Shown: positions 26,126-34,527 of the stretch, piece by piece
Numbering within the stretch: the stretch's first letter is position 1
Layout: each line of letters opens with the position of its first letter
Source of the DNA: CBFDBF01 sp050293315
Lineage (GTDB): Bacteria > Pseudomonadota > Gammaproteobacteria > Chromatiales > Chromatiaceae
Length of the DNA: 64,000 nt
Assembly: GCA_050293315.1 (NCBI GenBank)
Contig: JBNKMS010000007.1
Location: forward strand, 22,592 to 86,591
Direction: 5' to 3'
Program-made: the position numbers and the translations under genes
Notes under the pieces: generated by a model
What the model was told of the DNA's origin: nothing
Seen by the model: the letters and a program-made list of their open reading frames with translations, nothing else
The model's database searches: none

Positions 26126-26392
26126 CTATTCCGATTCGATTTCGGCAATCACCAGGCCGCTGGCCGCATCCATATCCTGGGTAAGACTGAGGCATTGGCT
26201 GCTGCTATTCACCAGATAGAGATTAAAGTTGCTGTCTTCTAACACAGGGGTTGCCCCTACCACATCGTCATCCATGCAGTAGGTAAAATGGATATCCGGA
26301 AAATCTCCGCGTAACTGCTGCAGCGACTGCTCCAAAATCGGTGCCGCCTTGATCAGCTCACTAATGGTGTCGAGTTGGACCTGCGTGATCAT
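26126..26392 (-). CDS. nif-cluster small conserved protein (DUF6129-like)
   Basis: 88 aa from MITQVQLDTISELIKAAPIL; the frame opens 24 nt earlier but that overlaps the upstream gene. Acidic C-terminus (AASGLVIAEIESE) and a CMDDDVVGATPVLEDSNFNL segment. It resembles the small DUF6129-type proteins found after nifY in gammaproteobacterial nif clusters; I am not certain of the family number. Function unknown. Final gene of the nifH operon. Confidence 0.6.
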   Translation of the reverse strand: MITQVQLDTISELIKAAPILEQSLQQLRGDFPDIHFTYCMDDDVVGATPVLEDSNFNLYLVNSSSQCLSLTQDMDAASGLVIAEIESE

Positions 26393-26403
26393 CACAAACC
26401 AAC

Positions 26404-26772
26404 CTAGGCGCAACAACTGCCTTCAGTATGTGGTGTAGGCTCAACCTCCGGTAGAGTGCCATCAAACATCATCATGATCGCCCTCTCCGGATTGCGCTCG
26501 GAGGTAAGGACCACCGTTATGGCCCGACGCTGCATCCGCTCACGGAACCCCTCACCCGCATCTGCGGCAAGCAGCACCACCCCATCCAGGGGATGCGGGG
26601 TCTTGTCGTCCAGATGCAACTCATGAAAGGTTGGAACACTCTGCGGCAGCTCATATCTCATCTCCAGCCGCGGTTGCTTATCCCGTTCCGCCTCATACAG
26701 CAGGAAACGCGTCGCCTTTCCCGCCTTGCCACTCAGGGTCTCAAAATCTTCACTTACTACTGCCACTTTCAT
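26404..26772 (-). CDS. NafY/NifX-domain protein in nifH operon
   Basis: 122 aa: MKVAVVSEDFETLSGKAGKA, TRFLLYEAERD, GVVLLAADAGEGFRERMQRR and AITVVLTSERNPERAI show a stand-alone dinitrogenase Fe-Mo cofactor-binding domain. It ends SCCA, and the chosen ATG follows AGGAGAG. Close in layout to the His-rich protein at 10.3 kb. Likely a cofactor or apo-nitrogenase-binding protein acting with NifY. Confidence 0.85.
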   Translation of the reverse strand: MKVAVVSEDFETLSGKAGKATRFLLYEAERDKQPRLEMRYELPQSVPTFHELHLDDKTPHPLDGVVLLAADAGEGFRERMQRRAITVVLTSERNPERAIMMMFDGTLPEVEPTPHTEGSCCA

Positions 26773-26789
26773 CGCCGTCCACTCTCCTG

Positions 26790-27494
26790 TTATTCCGACT
26801 CCGCTAGCTCGAACCGCACCCTCTGCTCTGCCGACTGCCCCATAACCTTGGCCAGCCAGGGCGGAGCCTTCCCTGCGATCACACTCTGTAAAACATCCAT
26901 CTCCTCCCGCGCGTTTCCACCCTGAGGTATCTTCACCGGGTGCACTCCTGTTTTGACCACCTTGGCCGCAGCCGGTCCGCCAATAGAGACGGTAAACAGC
27001 AGCTGGCAGTCGTCGATGAGTGATGCGCGATAACTGTTTTTATCCTCGACCTCCTTGGTATGGTCGATATTGCGAATATCTATCAGACGACCATCCTCAG
27101 CGGAGACCTGATAGATCAGAAAACGGCGGCATGAGCCGAAGTGTCCATCCAGCAGTTCTCCCTTATTGGAGGAGCAGGCCACCCGAATACTGCCAGCCAT
27201 ATCGCCCTCACTGTAGGGATCAATCTCCGGCAGTGGTTCACTCTCCAGATCCACCTCCCCTTTTAGATGGGCCAGGGCCGATTTGATTGCGGCCGTATCT
27301 ATATCCGCAAACTCTCCTTGGCCGGCGCGCTTCATACTCTTTACCGAGAGAGCCGACAGCTTATCTATAGTCGGAGGCAGACCAATGACATCATCCAGCA
27401 CTTGCAATAGACGGGCCGCATCTGTATCCGGCAATTCACGCGCCGCCAATCCTATACGCAGTGCAATCTCATCGGATATGGGTGTGGTCATCAT
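26790..27494 (-). CDS. nifY: NifY, apo-nitrogenase/FeMo-co-binding protein
   Basis: 234 aa. An N-terminal helical domain (about 1-95, ALRIGLAARELPDTDAARLL) is followed by a NifX-type domain (about 100-215, IRVACSSNKGELLDGHFGSC, RRFLIYQVSAEDG, LLFTVSIGGPAAAKVVKTG). This two-domain layout is that of NifY/NafY. It binds FeMo-co and apo-NifDK during activation. GGAG precedes the ATG. Confidence 0.9.
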   Translation of the reverse strand: MMTTPISDEIALRIGLAARELPDTDAARLLQVLDDVIGLPPTIDKLSALSVKSMKRAGQGEFADIDTAAIKSALAHLKGEVDLESEPLPEIDPYSEGDMAGSIRVACSSNKGELLDGHFGSCRRFLIYQVSAEDGRLIDIRNIDHTKEVEDKNSYRASLIDDCQLLFTVSIGGPAAAKVVKTGVHPVKIPQGGNAREEMDVLQSVIAGKAPPWLAKVMGQSAEQRVRFELAESE

Positions 27495-27546
27495 TGCAGG
27501 CTCCTGTCAGCTCTATACTATATAGATAGGTATCCACTACCCCGGC

Positions 27547-27759
27547 TCAGGCGCGCCTGAACCGCAAGGTGGTAGGAAACTCTGGTGGCGGACTGATGGG
27601 ATCTATGTAGTACTTGGAACCATCGGTCAGCTCCACCTCTCCGCCCCACTCTGTATCGCTGTCCTTCTCTACTGAGGCGATAACCTCTTCCTGGTCCTTC
27701 TTGGCGATATAGAACAGAAGGTCGCCATCATCCTTCAATCGAATCATTACATTAGGCAT
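27547..27759 (-). CDS. nifT: NifT/FixU small protein
   Basis: 70 aa, MPNVMIRLKDDGDLLFYIAK, WGGEVELTDGSKYYI and PTTLRFRRA are typical NifT. Conserved in nifHDKT operons; function unclear. GAGGTGATTC provides the ribosome site. A hairpin separates it from nifK. Confidence 0.95.
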   Translation of the reverse strand: MPNVMIRLKDDGDLLFYIAKKDQEEVIASVEKDSDTEWGGEVELTDGSKYYIDPISPPPEFPTTLRFRRA

Positions 27760-27784
27760 GAATCACCTCTAAATAAAGTCGCAA

Positions 27785-27841
27785 GCCCTGCTCACTCCCT
27801 CTTAAAAGCGGGATACTGTTAACAAGTGAAGCGAGCAAGGC
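27785..27841 (-). terminator. Stem-loop between nifK and nifT
   Basis: GCCCTGCTC (27785-27793) pairs with GAGCAAGGC (27833-27841), a 9-bp stem with one G-U, enclosing a 39-nt loop with a smaller TCCC/GGGA stem. No T run, so attenuation or mRNA processing is as likely as termination. Confidence 0.5.
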
Positions 27842-27858
27842 CTGCGAACACTGTACAA

Positions 27859-29430
27859 CTACCTGACCAGATCGTAGTTGAAATCGGTGACACCCATTTC
27901 ACGGGTCTCTTCATCCAGACGCTCAAGTACAGCATTAGTAATGGTCTTCAGCATGTACATGGCGCCCTCGTAGCCCAGAGTAGTGTCGCGATGCATGTGA
28001 TGCCGATCGAATATCGGAAAACCGATCCTGATCAGCGGCACCTCGAACTCTTTGCCCTTCTTCAGGGTGTCGCGCTGGATGAACTTGCCGTAACTGTTAC
28101 CAATCATGAAGTCTGGTTTGTTGGTAAACATCAGCGAGCGGAAGTGCCACAGGTCCTTGCCGGTGAGCACCTCACTCTCCTGACCGTAGGGCGAATCCGC
28201 CAGCATCTTCTCCATCGCCTTCTTCCAACGTTTGTTGGCGTGCTGACAGAGGATAGTGGTCGGCTCGGCGCCCAGCTCCAGCAGGAAGCGGGTCAACCCC
28301 ATCACAAAATCAGCATCTCCGTAGAGGGCGAACTTCTTGCCATGCAACCAGGCGTGACTATCGGTCATCATATCCACCAGGACACCGCGTTCACGGGTCA
28401 GGGACTCAGGGATAGGCTTGCCGCTGAGCTCAGACACAGTCATCAGAAACTCATCAGTCGCCTGCAGACCCATGGGGATGGTCACATCGGTAGCCGCATG
28501 GTTCCATGTACCCTTGGTAAACTTACGGGTCTTCACAGACTGCCACGGCTGCAGATAGAGGGTGTCGATGGCGTTGGGTGCATCCTTCATCTCAGCGATA
28601 GAGGTGCCGCCGTCGTACATACGGTATTTACCGTCTGCCGGGGTATCCAGTACATCACTAGGATCACTCAGCAGGCTATAGCCCACACCCATCTCTTCCA
28701 TCATCCGCTTGATCACCCGGAAGTTACCGAGATAGGTCTCGAAGCCTGGCACGATATTGATCTTGCCGTTACTACCGACCTCTTTGTCCTCCATCTCGTT
28801 GAGGGTGAAATAGCGCTGGATCCCCTCGAACATGTTGTCCCACCCGGTGGTATGGCTACCCACGAAGCTTGGGGTATGTGCATACGGTGTCGGGAAATCC
28901 TCAGGGATATGTCCCTCCTTCTTGGAGTTGCCGATGAAGGCGTTGAGGTCATCACCGATAACCTCTGCCATACAAGTGGTAGAGACAGCGATCATCTCAG
29001 GCTTGTATAACGCCTTGGCGTTCTCCAGACCGTCGAACATATTCTTCTGCCCACCAAACACCGCCGCATCTTCAGTCATTGAGTCAGAGACACACGCTAC
29101 CGGCTCTTTGAAGTGACGGTTAAAGTAGGTCCGGAAGTAGGCGGTACAACCCTGCGAACCGTGCACATACGGCAAGGTCTTCTCAAACCCGAGGGCGCAG
29201 AGCACCGCACCCAGAGGCTGACACGCCTTTGCCGGATTGATGGTCAGGGCCTCACGCGCAAAGTTGAGCTCCTTGTACTCTTCCGTTGTGGTCCAGTGAA
29301 AGATCTCATCGATCTTCACCTGCGGGGCCTTCTCTTCGAACGACTCCTGCTTGTTCTTCAGCGTCTCCTTGTATTCGTCTTCACAAAACAGCGGATAGCT
29401 GGGTTTAATATCTTCTACTACTTGGCTCAT
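27859..29430 (-). CDS. nifK: Nitrogenase MoFe protein beta subunit
   Basis: 523 aa, full length. P-cluster ligand regions: ACQPLGAVLCALGFEKTLPY, VHGSQGCTAYFRTYFNRHF and STTCMAEVIGDDLNAFI. Also DMMTDSHAWLHGKKFALYGD and LGYEGAMYMLKTITNAVLER. Beta subunit of dinitrogenase. Downstream of nifD with a 109-nt gap containing a leader element shared with nifD. GGAGAAAGACC precedes the ATG. Confidence 0.98.
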   Translation of the reverse strand: MSQVVEDIKPSYPLFCEDEYKETLKNKQESFEEKAPQVKIDEIFHWTTTEEYKELNFAREALTINPAKACQPLGAVLCALGFEKTLPYVHGSQGCTAYFRTYFNRHFKEPVACVSDSMTEDAAVFGGQKNMFDGLENAKALYKPEMIAVSTTCMAEVIGDDLNAFIGNSKKEGHIPEDFPTPYAHTPSFVGSHTTGWDNMFEGIQRYFTLNEMEDKEVGSNGKINIVPGFETYLGNFRVIKRMMEEMGVGYSLLSDPSDVLDTPADGKYRMYDGGTSIAEMKDAPNAIDTLYLQPWQSVKTRKFTKGTWNHAATDVTIPMGLQATDEFLMTVSELSGKPIPESLTRERGVLVDMMTDSHAWLHGKKFALYGDADFVMGLTRFLLELGAEPTTILCQHANKRWKKAMEKMLADSPYGQESEVLTGKDLWHFRSLMFTNKPDFMIGNSYGKFIQRDTLKKGKEFEVPLIRIGFPIFDRHHMHRDTTLGYEGAMYMLKTITNAVLERLDEETREMGVTDFNYDLVR

Positions 29431-29443
29431 GGTCTTTCTCCCA

Positions 29444-29470
29444 CCGCGCCACTAATCTGTGGACAAACGG
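29444..29470 (-). promoter_or_regulatory. Conserved 27-nt leader element before nifK
   Basis: The minus strand has GTCCACAGATTAGTGGCGCG within a segment bounded by CCG and CGG. It ends 13 nt before the nifK ATG, immediately upstream of the Shine-Dalgarno. A nearly identical element precedes nifD (31024-31049). CCAC/GTGG can pair around AGATTA. Confidence 0.65.
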
Positions 29471-29539
29471 ATCAGGTCAATAAAAATATTTCACTCTCCT
29501 GCCGCAGGTCAGGCCAGGCCCAACCTGCGTTCAGAGATA

Positions 29540-31009
29540 TCAGGCCGCCTCTGCCTCAGACTCCTCACTCTTCAGCCAGGGCGCCTGCATATTGCTCCAA
29601 CATGGATTGTTGATAGTCATATCCATATCGCGAGCAAAGATGGCGAAGCCGTCATAGCCGTGATAAGGGCCGGAGTAATCCCAAGAGTGCATCTGGCGGA
29701 AGGGGATGCCCATCTTCTGGAAGATGTACTTCTCCTTGATGCCGGATCCAATCAGGTCTGGCTTGATCTTCTTCACGAACTCTTCAAACTCGTAGCCGGT
29801 GACATCATCGTAGATCAGGGTTGCGTTACCCATGTCCTTGATGGTGCGGTCGTAGTCATCGTTATGCGCGAACTCATAACCGGTACCCACAACCTCCATA
29901 CCCAGGTCTTCATAGGCGCCGATGATGTGACGTGGACGCAGACCGCCGACGTAGAGCATCACCTTCTTACCTTCAAGACGTGGCTTGTACTTTGCTATCA
30001 CCGCCTCATACTCTGCCGTGTACTTTGCAATTACCTTCTCGGCACCCTCCTTGATCTTGTCGTCGAACTTCTCTGCGATAGCACGCAGCGATTCGGCGAT
30101 CTTGGTCGGGCCGAAGAAGTTGTACTCCATCCATGGCACCCCGTACTTCTCTTCCATATGGCGAGAGATGTAGTTCATGGAGCGATAACAGTGCAGCAGG
30201 TTCAGCTTGGCCTTTGGAGTGTTCTCCATCTCAGCTAAAGTGCCATCACCTGACCACTGTGCGATCACCCGTAGTCCCATCTCCTCCAACAGGGTACGCG
30301 ATGCCCAGGCATCACCACCGATGTTGTAGTCACCCAGAATGGCGACATCGTATGGGGTGCTCTCAAACTCCTCTTCATCCCGGTTGCCCAGCACCCAGTC
30401 ACGGATCGCATCGTTGGCGATGTGGTGACCGAGAGACTGGGATACACCACGGAAACCCTCACACCGTACCGGCACCACCGGCTTGCCGATCTCCTTAGCA
30501 GTCGCCTTGGATACCGCCTCGATATCGTCACCGATCAGACCAATCGGACACTCCGACTGTACTGACAGCCCCTTGCTTAGAGGGAACAGCTGGTTCACCT
30601 CCTCCAATAGCTTGGCCAGCTTCTTGTCACCACCGAACACGATGTCCTTCTCCTGAAAATCAGAGGTGAAGTTCATGGTGCCGAAGGTGTTCACACCGGT
30701 GTAGCCGACGTAATAGTTACGCCGTCCCGCACGCGAGTACTGACCGCAGCCGACCGGGCCGTGGGAGACATGGATCATGTCCTTGATCGGACCCCAGACC
30801 ACACCCTTGGATCCGGCGTAGGCGCAACCACGGATGGTCATTACACCGGGCAAGGATTTACGGTTAGAGGTGATGCATTTTTTCGACTGCTCTACCGACT
30901 GATCATTGACCGTAAGGTGCTTGGCACGATCCTCTTTCGCCTTTTCTGGATAGACCTCAAGCACCTCTTGTATAAGGGCCTCAGTCTCGTCTTTTGTCAT
31001 AGTAGACAT
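29540..31009 (-). CDS. nifD: Nitrogenase MoFe protein alpha subunit
   Basis: 489 aa, full length. P-cluster Cys in IRGCAYAGSKGVVWGPIKDM, HGPVGCGQYS and SECPIGLIGDD; FeMo-co ligands Cys in NLLHCYRSMNY and His in FRQMHSWDYSGPYHGYDGF. Alpha subunit of dinitrogenase. GGAGAGTGAA precedes the ATG at 31009. All catalytic residues intact. Confidence 0.98.
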   Translation of the reverse strand: MSTMTKDETEALIQEVLEVYPEKAKEDRAKHLTVNDQSVEQSKKCITSNRKSLPGVMTIRGCAYAGSKGVVWGPIKDMIHVSHGPVGCGQYSRAGRRNYYVGYTGVNTFGTMNFTSDFQEKDIVFGGDKKLAKLLEEVNQLFPLSKGLSVQSECPIGLIGDDIEAVSKATAKEIGKPVVPVRCEGFRGVSQSLGHHIANDAIRDWVLGNRDEEEFESTPYDVAILGDYNIGGDAWASRTLLEEMGLRVIAQWSGDGTLAEMENTPKAKLNLLHCYRSMNYISRHMEEKYGVPWMEYNFFGPTKIAESLRAIAEKFDDKIKEGAEKVIAKYTAEYEAVIAKYKPRLEGKKVMLYVGGLRPRHIIGAYEDLGMEVVGTGYEFAHNDDYDRTIKDMGNATLIYDDVTGYEFEEFVKKIKPDLIGSGIKEKYIFQKMGIPFRQMHSWDYSGPYHGYDGFAIFARDMDMTINNPCWSNMQAPWLKSEESEAEAA

Positions 31010-31023
31010 TTCACTCTCCTATT

Positions 31024-31049
31024 CCGCGCCACCAATCTGTGGACAACGG
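31024..31049 (-). promoter_or_regulatory. Conserved 26-nt leader element before nifD
   Basis: The minus strand has GTCCACAGATTGGTGGCGCG in the same position relative to the start as the nifK element: 14 nt before the ATG. It differs by one substitution and one missing base. Absent before nifH. Confidence 0.65.
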
Positions 31050-31096
31050 GTAATAGAACTAACAATATGGTTCGATCTTTACAGTTCGCCGTTCAA

Positions 31097-31990
31097 TTAA
31101 GGTGCAGCTACTGTGCAGCTCTCTGTAGCAGCGGTCTGACCGATGATGCTCTCGTCTTCCTCTTCCATCAGACCGAAGTCCATCAGCAGATCTTCCAATG
31201 CGTCCATGGTGATAGGCGTAGGGATGACGAAGTTTGTGTTGTCGATGATCTTCTGCGCCAGATCGCGGTACTCCTGGGCCTGATTGGCAGATGGGTCATA
31301 CTCGATCACGGTCATACGACGGATCTCGGCACGCTGCACCACGTTGTCACGCGGAACGAAGTGGATCATCTGGGTACCCAACTGACGAGCCAGTTCCATG
31401 ATCAGTTCATCCTCGCGCGCGGTGTTACGGGAGTTGCAGATCAGACCGGCCAGACGCACACCACCGGAGTTGGCGTATTTCACAATACCCTTGGAGATGT
31501 TGTTGGCAGCGTACATTGCCATCATCTCGCCGGATACCACGATGTAGATCTCCTGGGCCTTGTTCTCACGAATCGGCATGGCGAAACCACCACACACCAC
31601 GTCGCCCAGTACGTCATAGAATACGAAGTCGAGGTCCTCTTCATAGGCGCCCTCTTCCTCCAGGAAGTTGATAGCCGTGATAACACCACGACCGGCACAG
31701 CCGACACCGGGCTCAGGGCCACCAGACTCAACACACTTGATGTCGCCGAAACCAGCCTTCAATACATCTTCCAGCTCCAGGTCCTCAACGGTTCCGGCCT
31801 CAGCAGCCATCTCCATGATGGTGTTCTGCGCCTTGGAGTGCAGAATCAAGCGGGTGGAGTCAGCCTTTGGATCACAGCCGACGATCATAACTTTCTTTCC
31901 CAGTTCAGCCAGACCGGCCACCAGGTTCTGTGTGGTAGTGGACTTGCCGATACCACCTTTGCCGTAGATTGCACATTGACGCAAAGCCAT
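31097..31990 (-). CDS. nifH: Nitrogenase iron protein
   Basis: 297 aa from MALRQCAIYGKGGIGKSTTT, with GGAGAAAGAAG before the ATG; the frame is open a further 31 codons but that part is leader. Walker A GKGGIGKST, cluster-ligand Cys in GVGCAGRGVITAI (which also contains the ADP-ribosylation Arg used by DraT) and YDVLGDVVCGGFAMPIRENK. Dinitrogenase reductase homodimer. First gene of the nifHDKT-Y operon. Confidence 0.99.
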   Translation of the reverse strand: MALRQCAIYGKGGIGKSTTTQNLVAGLAELGKKVMIVGCDPKADSTRLILHSKAQNTIMEMAAEAGTVEDLELEDVLKAGFGDIKCVESGGPEPGVGCAGRGVITAINFLEEEGAYEEDLDFVFYDVLGDVVCGGFAMPIRENKAQEIYIVVSGEMMAMYAANNISKGIVKYANSGGVRLAGLICNSRNTAREDELIMELARQLGTQMIHFVPRDNVVQRAEIRRMTVIEYDPSANQAQEYRDLAQKIIDNTNFVIPTPITMDALEDLLMDFGLMEEEDESIIGQTAATESCTVAAP

Positions 31991-32066
31991 CTTCTTTCTC
32001 CTATTCACATACAATTGATACTTAGGTTGAGCGCGGATAACACAACACGCCCGGACACCCCCTATC

Positions 32067-32082
32067 AGCAAGCGCTGTGCCA
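32067..32082 (-). promoter_or_regulatory. Sigma-54 promoter of nifHDK
   Basis: The minus strand reads TGGCACAGCGCTTGCT, an exact -24/-12 consensus, 77 nt before the nifH ATG. Confidence 0.92.
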
Positions 32083-32180
32083 ACAGTGAAAAAAACTTAT
32101 TACCTGCTGTTTTTAAAGGAAAAATAGTGTTAAGGTATGATCTGTAGCATTGGTGGGGTTCCCTACAAAAACCATAAAAT

Positions 32181-32196
32181 TGTATGAATCATCACA
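32181..32196. promoter_or_regulatory. NifA-type upstream activator site overlapping draT start
   Basis: TGTATGAATCATCACA fits TGT-N10-ACA and lies about 100 nt upstream of the nifH -24 box, the usual distance. The middle T of the fuller consensus is not matched. The ATG of draT is inside it (32184). Confidence 0.65.
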
Positions 32197-33020
32197 GAGA
32201 AACAGAGAGCGAAGCGGCCTCCCTGCCAGCCTCAGCCAGGCTGCCGCTGAACCGCTGCAACATCCCCCCGGTGATAGTCGGCAGCCTCCGTTTTCAGCAG
32301 CATCCGGTGCCGATCGAGATAGATAACGTCCACACCTTGCACGCCGACCTGTTTCGACAACTGGATGAGATAGAGCATGCCAACGACCGGGCCGAGCGCT
32401 TCCAGGACTATATGACTGTACATTTTGTACTGCATCAACTGGATGAGGCAGGCGCATCCAAGCACAGCAAAAGGCGCAAGGCCAACTACCTGCGGATGGT
32501 GCGCGGCTGGTTCTTTGATGCCAATAGCCGCGAGGGCGCGGTACTGAAGAGCTGGGTCGAGTCACGCTTCGGCCTGCTCACCCGGTTTCACCACGGCCCG
32601 ATGCATCAGGAAGATAACGGCAGCTACCACCGCTTCCTCCACGACCGCAGCAGCGGGCTCTATGGCACCAACGCCCTCGAGGCCCAACTGGACCTGCTCT
32701 ATAGCTACTGCCAATACGAACTGGCGCTACAACTCCCGGAGCAGAAACATATAAGACTCTACCGCGGGATCAACCGGCTGGATGAGCATGAGCTACTACT
32801 GAAAGGCAAGGACAGACGCGACCAGGTACTGCTGAACAACCTCAACTCATTCACCAGTGAGCGCGAACGCGCCGACGAGTTTGGCGACTACATCCTTGAG
32901 GCAGAGATACCGAAAGAGAAGATCATGTTCTACGCCAACCTGATACCAGGCGCCCTCAATGGCGAAGATGAACACCTGGTTATCGGTGGGGTGTATGAGG
33001 TTGAGATAAAGTCCTTTTAG
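32184..33020 (+). CDS. draT: NAD+-dinitrogen-reductase ADP-D-ribosyltransferase
   Basis: 278 aa. LPLNRCNIPPVIVGSLRFQQ and HPVPIEIDNVHTLHADLFRQ match DraT N-termini. The ART core shows HIRLYRGINRLDEHE (R), LNNLNSFTSERERADEFG (S-T-S-like) and GEDEHLVIGGVYEVEI (acidic catalytic loop). DraT ADP-ribosylates NifH on one Arg in response to ammonium or energy loss. Divergent from nifH. No clear Shine-Dalgarno at the ATG; about 20 N-terminal residues exceed typical homologues. Partner draG is 19 kb away with nifB. Confidence 0.93.
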   Translation: MNHHRETESEAASLPASARLPLNRCNIPPVIVGSLRFQQHPVPIEIDNVHTLHADLFRQLDEIEHANDRAERFQDYMTVHFVLHQLDEAGASKHSKRRKANYLRMVRGWFFDANSREGAVLKSWVESRFGLLTRFHHGPMHQEDNGSYHRFLHDRSSGLYGTNALEAQLDLLYSYCQYELALQLPEQKHIRLYRGINRLDEHELLLKGKDRRDQVLLNNLNSFTSERERADEFGDYILEAEIPKEKIMFYANLIPGALNGEDEHLVIGGVYEVEIKSF

Positions 33021-33048
33021 CCCTTCTACTGCTCCTCTCATTTGCCCA

Positions 33049-33387
33049 CCCCCTCTCCCTCCGGGACCTCGGTACCCCCTTGAGGGGTGGAGGGCTGGGT
33101 TGAGGGGATCTAAAAGTTTGCTAGTACAAAGACCACACTAGCAACCAAGCTAGTTGGAACTGCAACAACTTAGCCTTGTAGCCGTCACTACAAAAGCCAG
33201 CTTACCCCTGTCACCTTCACAACAAAATCCCCACCCAGATACGACACAAAGTGCATAACCACCTGTTTTAACAGCATTCCCAAAAGCTGGCCCCGTTATT
33301 GCTCTCTATCTTTAATAAGCATTGTAGGAGCCAGCTCCCGCGGGCGATTTTATTTTATTCGCCCAGAGGGCTGGACTCTTACATACA
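33049..33387. repeat. Intergenic gap with two dispersed repeat families
   Basis: 33049-33117 is a CCCTCTCCCTCCGGG-family repeat containing GACCTCGGTACC in its loop; 33321-33387 is a TGTAGGAGCC-family palindrome (GCGGGCGA ... TCGCCCAGAGGG). Between them I see nothing coding. The gap separates draT from the SIR2-like gene. Confidence 0.7.
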
Positions 33388-33413
33388 TACTATTAAGTAG
33401 GGAGTTAATCACC

Positions 33414-34274
33414 TTGAGCAGCACGACCATGAAACAGCTAATCGAAGGGATCAAAAGCAACCAGATAGTCCCCTATCTGGGCTTCGGCGCGCTGGCCGGT
33501 GTCACCGACCTGGAAAACGGCGAGGCGATCCCCGCCGACAGCGACAGCCTGATCCTGGCGATGAACGGCGGCAGACCGATGGCCCCGCGGCTGATGTATG
33601 AATTCCCCCGCGCCGCCATGAATGTGGAGCTAAAGCGCGGCCGCGGCGCGGTCACCCGGTTCCTCGATGCCACCTACGGACAGCGTAGCTGGTCACGCGC
33701 ACCCCTGCATGAGTGGCTACAGGCGGTGAGACCCAACTACGTAGTCGACATCAACCGCGACACCCAGCTGCAGGAGAGCTATAGCGATATCCCACATACC
33801 CTTATCAGGGGGATATCGCGTATCGCCGGCACCGACTACCGCTTTCGCATACACCACTACGATGGAGAAAAGTATACGGACAAAGAGATCGACCAGTCCG
33901 AGGTCGACCCCTCCCTGCCGATCCTGTTCAAACCGATGGGAAGTCCGCTGCCGGATACTACATATATAGCCTCCGATGCCGACTATGTGGACTACATAAC
34001 CGAACTGATGGGCGGCTTCGCCATCCCCTCCTTCCTCAAGGAGTACCGCCGGGGCAAACAGTACCTCTTCCTGGGGCTGCGTATGACCCGCGACACCGAA
34101 CGCATGGTGCTATCCGACATCATCTACGCCTCCGGCAAACCTGCCGGCTGGGCGCTGATCCAGGAACCGACCGAGAAAGAGCGGCGATTCTGTAAAAAGA
34201 GAGGCATTGAGATTATCGAGGCAGACATCGACGACCTGCTTGCGATGACGGCCGACATAGCGCTAGAGGCGTAA
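33414..34274 (+). CDS. SIR2-like family protein downstream of draT
   Basis: 286 aa with a TTG start 10 nt after GGGAG (alternative ATG at 33429). IVPYLGFGALAGVTD resembles the SIR2 glycine-rich nucleotide loop, YVVDINRDTQLQE the TxNxD/N segment, and FLKEYRRGKQYLFLGLRMT the C-terminal signature of SIR2_2 proteins. The expected catalytic KLHGS reads KPMGS, so the usual His is missing. May bind NAD or ADP-ribose without hydrolysing it. It follows draT in the same direction, suggesting a link to Fe-protein ADP-ribosylation; this is inference. Confidence 0.65.
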   Translation: MSSTTMKQLIEGIKSNQIVPYLGFGALAGVTDLENGEAIPADSDSLILAMNGGRPMAPRLMYEFPRAAMNVELKRGRGAVTRFLDATYGQRSWSRAPLHEWLQAVRPNYVVDINRDTQLQESYSDIPHTLIRGISRIAGTDYRFRIHHYDGEKYTDKEIDQSEVDPSLPILFKPMGSPLPDTTYIASDADYVDYITELMGGFAIPSFLKEYRRGKQYLFLGLRMTRDTERMVLSDIIYASGKPAGWALIQEPTEKERRFCKKRGIEIIEADIDDLLAMTADIALEA

Positions 34275-34527
34275 GGCTTCCTCAACACCCAGTCACCCCG
34301 CGGCTTGACCGCGGGATTCAGGAATTATCAAATACCTCCGCTCCCTGTTCTCCACGATCATAGTGGGAACTCCCATCTCCCCAAACTATCCCGCTTGACA
34401 AAAAACCAGGTATGGGGGGGTAATTTCTACTATTAGTGAATATTGCTCTCGACCCTATTTTCTATTTTCCCTATTTTCTCTACAGTTTATTGCAAGACAC
34501 GCCGATAAGAGGGTTTAAGTTCGTTTT

